From: Ruegeria atlantica
Lineage (GTDB): Bacteria > Pseudomonadota > Alphaproteobacteria > Rhodobacterales > Rhodobacteraceae
Direction: 5' to 3'
DNA: 64,000 nucleotides
Assembly: GCF_001458195.1 (NCBI RefSeq)
Contig: NZ_CYPU01000068.1
Span: 186,001-250,000 of the forward strand
Shown: one piece after another, positions 35,293-45,001 of the stretch
Layout: each line of letters begins with the position of its first letter
Position numbering within the stretch: position 1 is the stretch's first letter
The notes under the pieces: generated by a model
Database searches by the model: none
What the model saw: only the letters and a program-made list of their open reading frames with translations
Told to the model about the DNA's origin: nothing
Made by a program: the position numbers and the translations under genes

Positions 35293-35379
35293 GAAAACCC
35301 GAATGACGGGCAGAGTTTCATAGAAATTGCATCCCGAATTGCACATAATTTGGGCAGTTTATGAATGGAGGAGCGAGAA

Positions 35380-36498
35380 ATGAAAATCGGTTGCCCCAAG
35401 GAAATCAAACCCCAGGAATTCCGTGTTGGCATGACCCCAAACGCTGCGCAAGAAGCTGTTGCGCGCGGCCACGAGGTCATCATTGAAACCAATGCCGGCA
35501 TGGGTTCCGGCTTTGACAACGACTCGTATGTTGCCGCAGGTGCGCGCATCGTCGACACCGCAGAAGAAGTTTTTGCGACCGCGGACATGATCGTAAAGGT
35601 CAAAGAACCCCAGGCGGTCGAGCGCAAGATGCTGCGTGAAGGCCAGCTGCTGTTCACCTACCTGCACCTGGCACCTGATCCAGACCAGACCCACGACCTG
35701 CTGGCGTCGGGCTGCACCGCGATTGCCTATGAAACCGTAACTGACCGCAACGGCGGCCTGCCGCTGCTGGCGCCGATGTCCGAAGTTGCCGGTCGTCTGG
35801 CACCTCAGGTCGGTTCGTGGACCCTGCAAAAGGCCAATGGCGGCCGCGGCGTTCTGATGGGCGGCGTTCCCGGTGTTGGCCCGGCCAAAGTCATTGTGAT
35901 CGGCGGCGGCGTTGTTGGTACCCACGCAGCCAAGATCGCGGCCGGCATGGGCGCTGATGTCACCGTACTGGACCGGTCGCTGCCACGCCTGCGTTACCTC
36001 GACGACGTCTTTGGCGGCACCTTCAAGAGCCAGTACTCCACAGCCGGCGCAACGGCCGAGCTGATCCAGGATGCCGACATGGTCATCGGTGCGGTTCTGA
36101 TTCCTGGCGCTGCGGCACCCAAGCTGATCTCGCGCGCGCAGTTGTCCACCATGAAACCCGGCGCGGTTCTGGTTGACGTTGCCATCGACCAGGGCGGCTG
36201 CTTTGAAACCTCCAAAGCGACCACCCATGCTGACCCGATCTATGAAGTGGACGGCGTCATGCACTACTGCGTTGCCAACATGCCGGGCGCGGTTGCGCGG
36301 ACTTCGACCATCGCATTGGGTAACGCGACCATACCGTTCCTGCTGGCACTGGCGGGTAAAGGCTGGAAGAAAGCATGTCAGGACGACCCGCATTTGCTGG
36401 CAGGTCTGAACGTCCATGCCGGTCAGCTGACTTACGAAGCTGTTGGTACGGCGCTGGGTCTGGACGTTGTCTCGCCTGAGGCAATCGTCAACGCCTGA
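35380..36498 (+). CDS. ald: Alanine dehydrogenase
   Basis: Ald interconverts L-alanine and pyruvate plus ammonia with NAD. The 372-residue protein has the family start MKIGCPKEIKPQEFRVGMTP, the catalytic region KVKEPQAVERKML, VPGVGPAKVIVIGGGVVGTHAAKIAAGMGADVTVLD, in parts, for the NAD fold, and DVAIDQGGCFETSKATTH. GGAGGAG precedes the ATG at 35380; a short in-frame extension of five residues begins upstream but contains the ribosome site. It is likely activated by the divergent Lrp-type regulator, and it ends at a strong terminator. Confidence 0.96.
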   Translation: MKIGCPKEIKPQEFRVGMTPNAAQEAVARGHEVIIETNAGMGSGFDNDSYVAAGARIVDTAEEVFATADMIVKVKEPQAVERKMLREGQLLFTYLHLAPDPDQTHDLLASGCTAIAYETVTDRNGGLPLLAPMSEVAGRLAPQVGSWTLQKANGGRGVLMGGVPGVGPAKVIVIGGGVVGTHAAKIAAGMGADVTVLDRSLPRLRYLDDVFGGTFKSQYSTAGATAELIQDADMVIGAVLIPGAAAPKLISRAQLSTMKPGAVLVDVAIDQGGCFETSKATTHADPIYEVDGVMHYCVANMPGAVARTSTIALGNATIPFLLALAGKGWKKACQDDPHLLAGLNVHAGQLTYEAVGTALGLDVVSPEAIVNA

Positions 36499-36555
36499 AG
36501 CACTCCCGCCCCTGAAAGTTGCCGCTGAAGCGGCTGCTTTGCAGCGTTGGGCATG

Positions 36556-36588
36556 GCGGCGCGCCTTTGGCGCGCCGCTTTTCTTTTG
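36556..36588 (+). terminator. Rho-independent terminator after ald
   Basis: GCGGCGCGCC (36556-36565) and GGCGCGCCGC (36569-36578) form a perfect 10-bp stem with a three-base loop, followed by TTTTCTTTTG. It lies 58 bases after the ald stop. Confidence 0.92.
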
Positions 36589-36610
36589 ATCGAACGACTT
36601 TTGCATCAAT

Positions 36611-36638
36611 AAAAAAACGCCGCGCTAAATGCGCGGCG
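36611..36638 (-). terminator. Rho-independent terminator after mscS
   Basis: On the minus strand, CGCCGCGC and its complement (36618-36625 and 36631-36638) form an 8-bp stem with a five-base loop, followed by seven Ts (As at 36611-36617 on the plus strand). It faces the ald terminator, giving back-to-back stops between convergent genes. Confidence 0.9.
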
Positions 36639-36692
36639 CCGGGCCCAACCGGAGGAGGGCATTTCCAATTCCCGCTCGACGGGCGGGAGGGT

Positions 36693-37499
36693 TTAGCCCT
36701 CTTTCCGAATTTCCACGGTATGTGGGTACGGAATCGACACACCCTTGGCGTCAAACGCCTCTTTCACGGCCTTAGTGATCTCAAACTTCAGGTCCCAATA
36801 ATCGGCGGCATTGCACCACAGGCGTGCGGTCAGATCGACCGAGCTGTCGCCCAGGTTGGTCACGCGCACCCACGGCTCTGGATCTGAGTGAATTCGGTCA
36901 TCGGCCTTCGCGACATCCAGAATGATCTTCATCGCCTCATCAGCGCTATCACCGTAATCAATGCCGAACACCAGATCGACACGCCGCGTGTCATGCGCCG
37001 AGTAGTTTGTGATGATCGATCCCCAGGATTGTCCGTTGGGAACGATGATCTGCACGTTGTCCGGCGTCACCAGCTCGGTCGTGAACAGGTTCAGATCCTT
37101 AACGGTGCCTGCGGTGCCGCCGATATCGACATACTGACCCAGCTTGTAAGGGCGGAAGACAACCAGCATAACGCCCGCAGCAAGATCGCTCAGCGTTCCT
37201 TGAAGGGCCAAACCAATGGCCAGAGAAGCAGCACCCAAAATGGCGACGATGCTTGTCGCCTGAATGCCAAAGATGCCCAGCACTGCAACCAGTACCATGG
37301 CCAATATGACCCATTTCACCAGACTGGCGACGAAATTCCCAAGCGTCTGATCAATATGCGGTGTCGCATTGATCCTGCGCCGGACTACACCGGCAATGGC
37401 GCCAGCAATGCTCCATCCGAGGATCAGTACTACCAGCGCTTTGACTGCGCTTATGATCAGCGGGGCAAAGGCACCCACCTGTGTTACGACATCATCCAC
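36693..37499 (-). CDS. mscS: Small-conductance mechanosensitive channel (MscS family)
   Basis: MscS channels open under membrane tension and release solutes during hypo-osmotic shock. The 268-residue protein has three N-terminal membrane helices; the pore helix shows AILGAASLAIGLALQGTLSDLAAGVML, in parts, with the Gly/Ala pattern of TM3. The beta domain follows with FRPYKLGQYVDIGGTAGTVKDLNLFTTEL and IVPNGQSWGSIITNYS. The GTG at 37499 is chosen because AAAGGAG ends six bases upstream; an ATG two codons earlier touches that site. It ends at its own terminator. Confidence 0.92.
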   Translation of the reverse strand: MDDVVTQVGAFAPLIISAVKALVVLILGWSIAGAIAGVVRRRINATPHIDQTLGNFVASLVKWVILAMVLVAVLGIFGIQATSIVAILGAASLAIGLALQGTLSDLAAGVMLVVFRPYKLGQYVDIGGTAGTVKDLNLFTTELVTPDNVQIIVPNGQSWGSIITNYSAHDTRRVDLVFGIDYGDSADEAMKIILDVAKADDRIHSDPEPWVRVTNLGDSSVDLTARLWCNAADYWDLKFEITKAVKEAFDAKGVSIPYPHTVEIRKEG

Positions 37500-37716
37500 G
37501 CGCATCTCCTTTCGATTCACGGCAAACCCGCGTCTCTCAGCGCGGGATTGGTGGAATAGTGATCCATAAGCGCGCGTCGGTCTAGGTGTGAGATACGCAG
37601 GTTTTCCCCGTTGTTCTCACGCACACAGTCCCTGACCTTGTATGCACAGCCCGGATACTGGCAAGACTGGGCAGGTGTACCTAACTATTGCTGGCAACCC
37701 ATGACAGGAGCCCCCC

Positions 37717-38415
37717 ATGCTGGACACCGCCTCTCACCCGATAACAGCCCGCTGGCCTGCGCAGTTTCCCGACAGGATTCAGCTCTATTCTTTCCCCACG
37801 CCGAACGGCGTCAAAGCGTCGATCATGCTGGAAGAAACCGGCCTGCCCTATGAAGCCCATCGGGTTACGCTTTCGGACTCAGATGTCAAAAGCCCCGAAT
37901 TCCTGTCATTGAACCCCAACAACAAAATCCCGGCGATCATCGACCCGAATGGTCCGGACGGAGAATCCATTGGTCTGTTCGAAAGCGGAGCGATCCTGAT
38001 ATATCTCGCCGAGAAAAGCGGCAAGTTTCTGGGTCAAACCAAAGCCGACAAATATCGCGTGATCCAATGGGTGATGTTCCAGATGGGCGGCATCGGTCCG
38101 ATGTTCGGGCAACTGGGCTATTTTCACAAATTCGCAGGCAGCGAGATCGACGACCCGCGCCCCCGCGAACGCTACGTGAACGAGGCCAAGCGATTGCTGA
38201 ATGTCCTGAACCAACAGCTTGAAGGCCAGGATTGGATTGCCGGAGACTATTCGATTGCCGATATCGCAATCGCGCCGTGGCTGCGCGGGCTCGAATTCTA
38301 CAATGCCCACGACCTTGTTGGTTGGGAAGACCACGCCAATCTGGTGGCGTATCTCGACCGGTTCCTAGAGCGACCGGCGGTGCAAAAAGGCCTGGTTACG
38401 CCGCCCCGGGACTGA
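37717..38415 (+). CDS. Glutathione S-transferase (YghU/Ure2-like)
   Basis: The 232-residue cytoplasmic enzyme has the thioredoxin-like N-terminal domain ([28 protein letters not shown], in parts, and [14 protein letters not shown] with the cis-proline; [18 protein letters not shown] is the glutathione-binding ES motif) and the helical C-terminal domain with [16 protein letters not shown]. The Asn in TPNG is typical of nu-class or disulfide-bond-oxidoreductase-like members. CAGGAG precedes the ATG by six bases. Its last 20 bases overlap the convergent GMC oxidoreductase. The 216 bases before it hold no other recognisable element. Confidence 0.92.
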   Translation: MLDTASHPITARWPAQFPDRIQLYSFPTPNGVKASIMLEETGLPYEAHRVTLSDSDVKSPEFLSLNPNNKIPAIIDPNGPDGESIGLFESGAILIYLAEKSGKFLGQTKADKYRVIQWVMFQMGGIGPMFGQLGYFHKFAGSEIDDPRPRERYVNEAKRLLNVLNQQLEGQDWIAGDYSIADIAIAPWLRGLEFYNAHDLVGWEDHANLVAYLDRFLERPAVQKGLVTPPRD

Positions 38416-40003
38416 TTGCTTCGGCGATCTTTTCGGCAATCATGATAGTGGGCGCATTGGTATTGCCACCGACCAAAGTCGGCATGACTGAAGCGTCCAC
38501 CACCCGCAGCCCATCGACCCCATGAACCCGACCTTCGGTATCGACAACGGCCATATCGTCGATCCCCATCTTGCAGGTGCCCACCGGGTGATAGATCGTG
38601 TCGGCACGGCTGCGGATATCAGCCTCCAAGGCCCGATCACTGCCGTCATGGGCATAGAGCCGCTTTTTACGCCAGGGTTCCAGCGGTTCGGATTCGAGAA
38701 TTGATTCCATGATACGAGCCCCGCGCTTCAACAGATCCAGATCGCGGTCATCGCTGAGGTAAGCCGGATCAATACGCGGCGGCTCTCCTGCCCGGTCCGA
38801 GGTTAGCCCAACGCTGCCCCTGCTGAACGGGCGCAACACACAGACATGGCACGAATACCCGTGCGGCAAGTGGATCTTGCGCATGTGGTCGTCAACGATT
38901 CCAACAACAAAGTGCAGCTGAAGATCCGGCTTGGAAACGGATGGATCGGATTTGAAGAACGCGCCGCCTTCGGCAAAGGGAGTCGCAAACAGCCCCTCTC
39001 CGGTGCGGCGCCAGTCCAACCCCGCCTTGGCCAGGTTCCATAGCCCGCCCGGGGTCAGCCCGATGACATCCTTACGTTTCGAATGATAGCTGAGGACATA
39101 GTCCAGATGGTCCTGCAGATTCTGACCAACGCCGGGCAAGTCGTGCAGAACAGGAATACCATGCTGTTTCAACTCGTCTTCAGGCCCGATACCGGACAAC
39201 ATCAGCAATTGTGGCGAACCAAATGCACCCCCCGAAAGGATGACTTCCCGGCGGGCGCGAACTTCGACTTCTTTGCCTTTCTGACGCAGCAAAACCCCGG
39301 TTGCCCGCTTTTTGTCAAAAAGGATCTTCTGGGCTTCTGCCCTTGTCATGATTGTCAGGTTCGGCCGAGATTTGACGCCCCGCAAATAGGCCGCAGCCGC
39401 CGAGCAACGTTCACCCTTATGCGCCCCGTCGTGGAACTGCGTGACCTGATACAGGCCTGCGCCTTCCTGCTCCGGCCCGTTGAAATCCTTTGTCTCGCGA
39501 ATTTGTTGCTGGCCGCAGGCTTCGACAAACGCACGAGAGATGGCACGCGGCTCGGACTGGTCCGACACGTGCAAGGGACCATCACCGCCAAGGAGATCAT
39601 CCGCACCGCGCGCATTGCCCTCGGTCTTGCGGAAGTAAGGCAGGACATTCTTCCAATTCCAACCTTCACACCCCAAATTCGCCCATTCATCATAGTCGCT
39701 GGGATGACCACGCACGTAAAGCATGGCATTGATCGCCGATGAGCCCCCCAGCGCTTTGCCGCGTGGCTGAAACCCTTTCCGACCATTCAACCCGGGCTGG
39801 CGCACCGTTTGAAAGGCCCAATTATTCAGCTTGGGTCGCCCCGACACCATGGCTGCCACCAGGGCCGGAGCCCGTATCACCAGGTCCTCACCCGCCCCGC
39901 CCGCTTCGATCAGGCAAACGCTTGAGTCTGGTTGTTCGCTCAGCCGCGCGGCCATCACACAACCAGCGGACCCGCCGCCCACGATGACGTAATCGAATTC
40001 CAT
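38396..40003 (-). CDS. GMC-family FAD oxidoreductase (choline-dehydrogenase-like)
   Basis: The 535-residue flavoenzyme begins with an FAD fold ([33 protein letters not shown], in parts). GMC signatures follow: [32 protein letters not shown] region and [22 protein letters not shown]. The C-terminus has the catalytic [10 protein letters not shown] and [21 protein letters not shown]. Choline dehydrogenase and alcohol dehydrogenases share this; no BetB or BetI lies nearby, so the substrate is open. GGGGAG precedes the ATG. It is 70 bases from the ytoQ gene on the same strand. Confidence 0.93.
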   Translation of the reverse strand: MEFDYVIVGGGSAGCVMAARLSEQPDSSVCLIEAGGAGEDLVIRAPALVAAMVSGRPKLNNWAFQTVRQPGLNGRKGFQPRGKALGGSSAINAMLYVRGHPSDYDEWANLGCEGWNWKNVLPYFRKTEGNARGADDLLGGDGPLHVSDQSEPRAISRAFVEACGQQQIRETKDFNGPEQEGAGLYQVTQFHDGAHKGERCSAAAAYLRGVKSRPNLTIMTRAEAQKILFDKKRATGVLLRQKGKEVEVRARREVILSGGAFGSPQLLMLSGIGPEDELKQHGIPVLHDLPGVGQNLQDHLDYVLSYHSKRKDVIGLTPGGLWNLAKAGLDWRRTGEGLFATPFAEGGAFFKSDPSVSKPDLQLHFVVGIVDDHMRKIHLPHGYSCHVCVLRPFSRGSVGLTSDRAGEPPRIDPAYLSDDRDLDLLKRGARIMESILESEPLEPWRKKRLYAHDGSDRALEADIRSRADTIYHPVGTCKMGIDDMAVVDTEGRVHGVDGLRVVDASVMPTLVGGNTNAPTIMIAEKIAEAISPGAA

Positions 40004-40076
40004 GGCTGCTCTCCCCTACTGCCCTATCAGACGGTAGAAAGTGCCCTGAAATCCGGCAAGCAAAACGTAGCGTGAG

Positions 40077-40523
40077 TTATTTTGGCAGGGCGCCCGTCAG
40101 AACATAGCGCAGAACATCAACCACTTGGCCCGGGTGCTCGGCCACGGCCAGCGCCGCAGCGTCCACTTCTTTCAGCGCGTGCTGGTGATCAGGGCCGTGC
40201 AGTACGATCAAGGACTTTCCCAAAGCCGCAGCATAACCCGCATCGAAGGCTGCATTCCACTGTTTGTACTTCTCGCCGAACCGGACCACTACCACATCGG
40301 CATCCGCAATACCCTTGCGCGTGCGGATCGCGTTGACCATCGCGCCCTTGTGGTCATGCCAATACTTGTTCGGCTCGGCCCCCAGAATGGCCACACCGCA
40401 ATCGTCGCTGGCCGCGTGATCGGTGACTGGACTGTTGAAAGTGATATCCAGACCCTGAGCACCCTCAATGATCTGTTCCCGCCAGTCGGTGTGGATTTCG
40501 CCAGATAGGTAAACGTTCAGCAT
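40077..40523 (-). CDS. ytoQ: YtoQ family protein
   Basis: The 148-residue cytoplasmic protein has MLNVYLSGEIHTDWREQI at the start, LGAEPNKYWHDHKGAMVNAIRTRKGIADADVVVVRFGEKYKQWNAAFDAG, in parts, and a HPGQVVDVLRYV end. This is the YtoQ family, related to nucleoside 2-deoxyribosyltransferases, with no known substrate. GGAGG lies before the ATG at 40523. The terminator of pheT sits just upstream, so the gene may be transcribed from its own promoter. Confidence 0.9.
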   Translation of the reverse strand: MLNVYLSGEIHTDWREQIIEGAQGLDITFNSPVTDHAASDDCGVAILGAEPNKYWHDHKGAMVNAIRTRKGIADADVVVVRFGEKYKQWNAAFDAGYAAALGKSLIVLHGPDHQHALKEVDAAALAVAEHPGQVVDVLRYVLTGALPK

Positions 40524-40537
40524 CTTTTGTCCTCCGC

Positions 40538-40565
40538 AAAAACAGAAAGGGCGCGACCGCCCCTT
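40538..40565 (-). terminator. Probable terminator after pheT
   Basis: On the minus strand an AAGGGGCG/CGCCCTT stem with a four-base loop (one bulge) is followed by CTGTTTTT (As at 40538-40542 on the plus strand). It lies 40 bases after the pheT stop and just before the ytoQ ribosome site. Confidence 0.65.
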
Positions 40566-40604
40566 CATCTTTTCAAAAACACTCCCGCCAGCGGCGGCCA
40601 GGCA

Positions 40605-43001
40605 TCAACCGCGTAATGTACCGCCTGTTGCCTTGGTAACCTTGGCGATGATCTTTTCGGCGACCGCTTCGATGTCTTTTTCCTTCAGCGTCGCATCCGT
40701 CGGCTGCAGGCGCACGGTAATGGCCAGTGATTTCTTGCCTTCACCCAGGCTGCCGCCAATGAATTCGTCAAAGACGCGGACGTCCTCAACCAAAGCTTTG
40801 TCGGCGCCGGCTGCGGCGTTCACCAATGTCAGCGCCTCGACACTCTCGTCGACGACGAATGCAAAGTCCCGCTCGACCGCCTGCAAATCACGCAGTTCAA
40901 GCGCGGCGCGGGTAGCGCCGGATTTACGCGGCAGAGGCACCTCTTCTGGCCAGATGGTGAAGGCCATCGCCGGGCCTTTGATGCCCATCGCCTGCAACAC
41001 CCGTGGATGCAGTTCCCCAAAGACGCCCAACACCTTTTTGGGACCCAGACAAATTTTGCCGTGACGACCAGGATGCCACCAGGCGTCACCGTCGCGCAGG
41101 ACCTGCACCTTGGCGGGTGCACCAATGGCCGTCAGCACGGCCTCGGCATCTGCTTTGGCATCGAACACGTCAACTGGGCGCGAGGCACCGTGCACGTCCT
41201 TGGGGCCGTTGCGACCGACAAGCAGCCCGGTAATCTGGGTTTTCTGATCGCCAGGTTCGCCGTCATGGAAAACCGGGCCAACCTCGAACAGCGCGACATC
41301 TGCATACCCTCGCGCCTGATTGCGGGCGGCGGCCTGCAGCAGACCGGGCAGCAGATCGGGGCGCATATGGCTCATCTCGGACGAGATCGGATTTTCCAAC
41401 TGCGTCGCTTCATCCCCGCCACCGAACAAGGCAGCCGAAGCCTGATCGATGAACGTATAGCTGACGCATTCATTGTACCCCAGCGCCGCACAAGTGCGAC
41501 GCGCCATCGACTGACGCCGTTGCGTCGGGGTCATCACCGCCTTGGGAATACCATCCGTCACACGCGGCAGCGGCTTGCCCTGCAGTTTGGTCAGGGATGC
41601 GATACGCGCGACCTCTTCCACCAGATCGGCCTCACCCATGATATCGGGACGCCAGCTGGGGACATGCGCCATCTCGCCTTCCAGACGAAAGCCCAAGCGG
41701 GTTAGGGTCTGGCGTTGCTCGCTTTCCGGAATGTCCATGCCCACCAGCGACTGCACGCGTTCAGCGTCCAGCTTGTAGGCCCGCGAGTGATCCGGTGCCT
41801 TGCCAGCTTCGACCACTTTCGAGGCTTCGCCACCGCAGATATCCAGGATCATCTGCGTCGCATGTTCTAACCCTTCCAGCGTGTATTCAGGGTCCACGCC
41901 ACGTTCGAACCGATAGCGCGCGTCCGAGTTGATCTTAAGCGCACGGCCGGTCAAAGCGATCTGCACATGATCCCAAAACGCGCTTTCAAGGAACACATTC
42001 ACGGTGTCCTCGGTACAACCAGTTTCCTCACCGCCCATGATCCCGGCAATCGACTCCGGGCCCTTATCGTCCGAAATCACCATCATACCGGGCTGCAGAG
42101 TGTATTCTTTCTCGTCCAGCGCAACCAGCTTTTCACCGCCCTTGGCTCGGTGAACGCGCAGGTTACCCTGCACCTTGTCCGCATCGAAAACGTGCAGCGG
42201 GCGGTTCTGGTCGAACGTCATATAGTTGGTGATATCCACCAAAGCCGAGATCGGACGCAGGCCGATTGCCTTCAACTGATCCTGCAGCCATTGCGGGCTG
42301 GGGCCATTCTTGACCCCTTTGATCAGGCGGCCGGTGAAATGCGGCGCACCGTCCCGTGTATCCTCGTCGATCGTTACGTTGATCGGGCTTTCGAACTCAC
42401 CCGGCACCGGTGTATAGCCGCGTTCTTTCAGCGTACCGACGCCACGTGCAGCCAAATCGCGAGCGATCCCGGCTACGCCCAGCGCGTCGGGGCGGTTCGG
42501 CGTGATCGCGATCTCGATCATCGTATCAACTTTTGCCGGCTCGTTCTCGGCCAACCAGTCGACGAATTTGTCGCCGACTTCGCCCGAGGGCAGCTCGATG
42601 ATGCCGTCATGTTCTTCTGACAGCTCCAGCTCCCGCTCCGAGGCCATCATGCCAAAGCTTTCGACGCCGCGGATTTTGCCCACGCTGATCGTAAGATCCA
42701 GACCGGGGATATACATGCCCGGCTTACAGACCACGACCGTGATACCTTCGCGTGCGTTGGGCGCGCCGCAGATGATCTGCAGATCGCCTTCATCAGTCGC
42801 GACCGTGCAAACGCGCAGCTTATCCGCATCCGGGTGCTTTTCCGCGTGTTTCACATAGCCCAGCGTAAAGCCTGCCAGACGGTCCGCAGGGTTCACGATC
42901 TCTTCGACTTCCAGTCCAAGATCGGTCAGCGTCTCTGCAATCTCATCCACCGACGCATCGGTGTCGAGGTGGTCTTTCAGCCAGGAAAGAGTGAATTTCA
43001 T
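40605..43001 (-). CDS. pheT: Phenylalanine--tRNA ligase beta subunit
   Basis: PheT is the large subunit of the alpha2-beta2 phenylalanyl-tRNA synthetase. The 798-residue protein has the N-terminal tRNA-binding EMAP-like domain (DKLRVCTVATDEGDLQIICGAPNAREG, in parts, about residues 60-88), B3/B4 editing region, B5 domain near 400-475, a catalytic-like domain (PISSEMSHMRPDLLPGLL) and a C-terminal FDX-ACB domain (LRDLQAVERDFAFVVDESVE). Length is normal. The partner pheS lies 2 kb upstream on the same strand, separated by three unrelated genes. Confidence 0.96.
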   Translation of the reverse strand: MKFTLSWLKDHLDTDASVDEIAETLTDLGLEVEEIVNPADRLAGFTLGYVKHAEKHPDADKLRVCTVATDEGDLQIICGAPNAREGITVVVCKPGMYIPGLDLTISVGKIRGVESFGMMASERELELSEEHDGIIELPSGEVGDKFVDWLAENEPAKVDTMIEIAITPNRPDALGVAGIARDLAARGVGTLKERGYTPVPGEFESPINVTIDEDTRDGAPHFTGRLIKGVKNGPSPQWLQDQLKAIGLRPISALVDITNYMTFDQNRPLHVFDADKVQGNLRVHRAKGGEKLVALDEKEYTLQPGMMVISDDKGPESIAGIMGGEETGCTEDTVNVFLESAFWDHVQIALTGRALKINSDARYRFERGVDPEYTLEGLEHATQMILDICGGEASKVVEAGKAPDHSRAYKLDAERVQSLVGMDIPESEQRQTLTRLGFRLEGEMAHVPSWRPDIMGEADLVEEVARIASLTKLQGKPLPRVTDGIPKAVMTPTQRRQSMARRTCAALGYNECVSYTFIDQASAALFGGGDEATQLENPISSEMSHMRPDLLPGLLQAAARNQARGYADVALFEVGPVFHDGEPGDQKTQITGLLVGRNGPKDVHGASRPVDVFDAKADAEAVLTAIGAPAKVQVLRDGDAWWHPGRHGKICLGPKKVLGVFGELHPRVLQAMGIKGPAMAFTIWPEEVPLPRKSGATRAALELRDLQAVERDFAFVVDESVEALTLVNAAAGADKALVEDVRVFDEFIGGSLGEGKKSLAITVRLQPTDATLKEKDIEAVAEKIIAKVTKATGGTLRG

Positions 43002-43089
43002 CGGTCGGTATCCGCCAGTAAATCTAGGGTCAGACCGCGTTTAACGGATATTGCGGACAGGGGAAAGAGGGTGCGGGGGGCTTGGGTGC

Positions 43090-43497
43090 CTACTCTTCCG
43101 CGACCGTGTTGGAAACGCCCTCTGCACCGGCAAACACCGCCAGAATCCGAGCGATATCTTCGCCTGAGTTCACCCCGGCATGAGGGGAGCGGAATGCCTC
43201 GACCAACGCATCGCCGGTTTTGTAGGTTTTGGTCCCGGCATCTCCGTAAATCACGGTGATTTCACCCTCTAGCATGTAAGCCGCCAATGGGGCCTCGTGC
43301 CGGTGCCAGCCGGTTTTTTGGCCGGGCTGCATGGTCACGATGGCCATGGTTATCTGCGCCTTGCCTTCGGGGTATTCCAGCGGTTCACCAATCACGGACT
43401 TATCGGCCTGCAACAGAACCTCAACCGGCGGATACGTATCGCGCGCCAGAACAGGTGTGGTTGCAAGGATCAGGGCGCTTAGCAGCAAGGTTCGCAT
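43090..43497 (-). CDS. Secreted cupin-domain protein
   Basis: The 135-residue protein has a signal peptide (MRTLLLSALILATTPVLA) and a single cupin barrel: TMQPGQKTGWHRHEAPLAAYMLEGEITVIYGDAG, in parts, gives the first cupin motif with HRHE metal ligands, and VEAFRSPHAGVN is in the second motif position. Function unknown; small periplasmic cupins often bind metals. The start at 43497 is used because it begins the signal peptide. It lies between pheT and the hydrolase gene on the same strand, one of three genes that split pheS from pheT. Confidence 0.85.
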   Translation of the reverse strand: MRTLLLSALILATTPVLARDTYPPVEVLLQADKSVIGEPLEYPEGKAQITMAIVTMQPGQKTGWHRHEAPLAAYMLEGEITVIYGDAGTKTYKTGDALVEAFRSPHAGVNSGEDIARILAVFAGAEGVSNTVAEE

Positions 43498-43562
43498 CGG
43501 GCAGTTCCATTTTCGGATCATTCCGGGCAACCAAGCTGGAAATACCTTTGCAAGTCAAATGA

Positions 43563-44357
43563 TCAGGGATATGTCGGCTCGCGCCCCAGCAGCTCATCCA
43601 ACTGCCGTCCGATCCAGCCGTGGGGAATGAAATGTCCACCGGAATGTGTGTCCAGCACCACCTGCCCCTGCGCGCAATCGGTCCATTCCATCCGGCTGAG
43701 CGTCAGGATCGGCACGACGCTCCAATCCCCGCCCGGGGTGGCGTTGTGGCAACCATATTTCTGCCGCCACAGCGCCACTGGATAAGTCGTGTCCCCGCCC
43801 GGCCCAAAAGGGAAATCCATCACGGTGTCGCTGGTCCCGTGCACATGGCGCACCTCGGCCGGAGCTTGCGGGCAGTGCTCGGTCTGACGGATCGACCCCG
43901 CGACCGCCATCAAAGCAGCCGTGTCATTGCCCGACTGGCACACATAGCGCCACGCCATCGCACCGCCAAAGGAATAGCCCGAGACATAGATGCGTTCCGG
44001 ATCAATCGGATAGCGTTTGGCCACATCCTCAAGCACCCGATCAGCGAAGGGGACATCGCGCGTGTCCGAGGTCCAGAAATCCCAGCTTTTTCCCAACCCG
44101 TTCGGGGCCACCAGCAACACACCGCGCAGCTTTGTGGCTCCGGCGATGCGTTCATGGTTCACCACCACCGTCCCCTGCCGTGCCCAGCCGTGGAAATGCA
44201 GCAGCACTGGCAAGGGTGTTTCACTGTCCCAGTCGTCCGGCTCCAACACGTGGTATGAGCGGTCGCCGAGGTCACAGGCGGTATCGCCGTGACAAGTGTC
44301 CACGGCGGCGGCTTGGGTAGCAGTCAGCAGAAAGAGGCAAAACAGTCGGTAAATCAT
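43563..44357 (-). CDS. Secreted alpha/beta hydrolase, PHB-depolymerase/esterase-like
   Basis: The 264-residue protein has a signal peptide (residues 1-18) and an alpha/beta hydrolase core: LLHFHGWARQGTVVVN for the oxyanion region, YVSGYSFGGAMAWRY with the GYSFGG nucleophile elbow, and HGTSDTVMDFP and THSGGHFIPHGW for the Asp and His. This is the LpqC/polyhydroxybutyrate-depolymerase-like type acting on esters outside the cytoplasm. The substrate is open. The start at 44357 begins the signal peptide; a longer frame upstream lacks one. Confidence 0.87.
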   Translation of the reverse strand: MIYRLFCLFLLTATQAAAVDTCHGDTACDLGDRSYHVLEPDDWDSETPLPVLLHFHGWARQGTVVVNHERIAGATKLRGVLLVAPNGLGKSWDFWTSDTRDVPFADRVLEDVAKRYPIDPERIYVSGYSFGGAMAWRYVCQSGNDTAALMAVAGSIRQTEHCPQAPAEVRHVHGTSDTVMDFPFGPGGDTTYPVALWRQKYGCHNATPGGDWSVVPILTLSRMEWTDCAQGQVVLDTHSGGHFIPHGWIGRQLDELLGREPTYP

Positions 44358-44446
44358 CCACAGAAACCTAGCGAGCCTTCGCCCGCTGTCACGTAAAATA
44401 ATTGTCAGAAAAGTAGCGATTGCTTCACGTGAGAACTTGCCAAGCT

Positions 44447-45001
44447 TCATTGAGTTTCCGCTATATCTCCAGCTTGCTCCTTAAAGGAAAAAGGAAGCGC
44501 TACCAAAAAGTCGTCGACTGTGGCCTTCGTATCGGGAAAACAGTCTTTCCGCATAATAAACGCGAGTTCAGCAATACAATTCCAATAGTTCTCAATATCT
44601 TCCGTTGTTTTCCAGCCACTTCTAGTATCTGAGACTTGATTGACCAACCGAACGACCTCGTCCGATCCAATACAGAGGATTTCAATACGGCGTCGAACTA
44701 TTTCAAATCGAAGTTTGCGGAGCTTTTCCTGATCCACCTCTCCACCAATGATACCGAATTCATCCGCTATGGTTTTTAGGTATTCTTGATAAACCCTTTG
44801 TTTTTCTTCAACGATGCGAGAATTTCTATCAAGTTCTTTTTGCTGCGCGTAAGCCCGCACAGCAATCAAATATGCACCACAAGCCGCAACCAATGCCGCT
44901 AGCACAGGCACAAAGGGTTCAAGACTACTGAGGATTTCGCCGAATAGACCAAAATCACGGCACACGTTTTCGCATGCCGTGATCACCTCAACTTCGCTCA
45001 A
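44447..45001 (-). CDS. AT-rich unknown protein with one membrane helix and coiled coil
   Basis: The 184-residue protein begins at a TTG overlapping the pheS stop (TTGA). A membrane helix (residues 32-49) is followed by a charged helical region ([26 protein letters not shown], in parts) likely to form a coiled coil, and a C-terminal domain of unknown type. The base composition is clearly more AT-rich than the neighbours and codon use differs, which suggests recent acquisition. Homology to short phage or defence membrane proteins is possible but not shown. Start is moderately sure. Confidence 0.68.
   Translation of the reverse strand: MSEVEVITACENVCRDFGLFGEILSSLEPFVPVLAALVAACGAYLIAVRAYAQQKELDRNSRIVEEKQRVYQEYLKTIADEFGIIGGEVDQEKLRKLRFEIVRRRIEILCIGSDEVVRLVNQVSDTRSGWKTTEDIENYWNCIAELAFIMRKDCFPDTKATVDDFLVALPFSFKEQAGDIAETQ

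Noticed and set aside
35359..36609. A 416-codon open frame on the minus strand opposite ald
   Set aside because: It mirrors a strongly recognised ald gene and has the Gln/Arg-rich, unstructured composition of a high-GC shadow frame.
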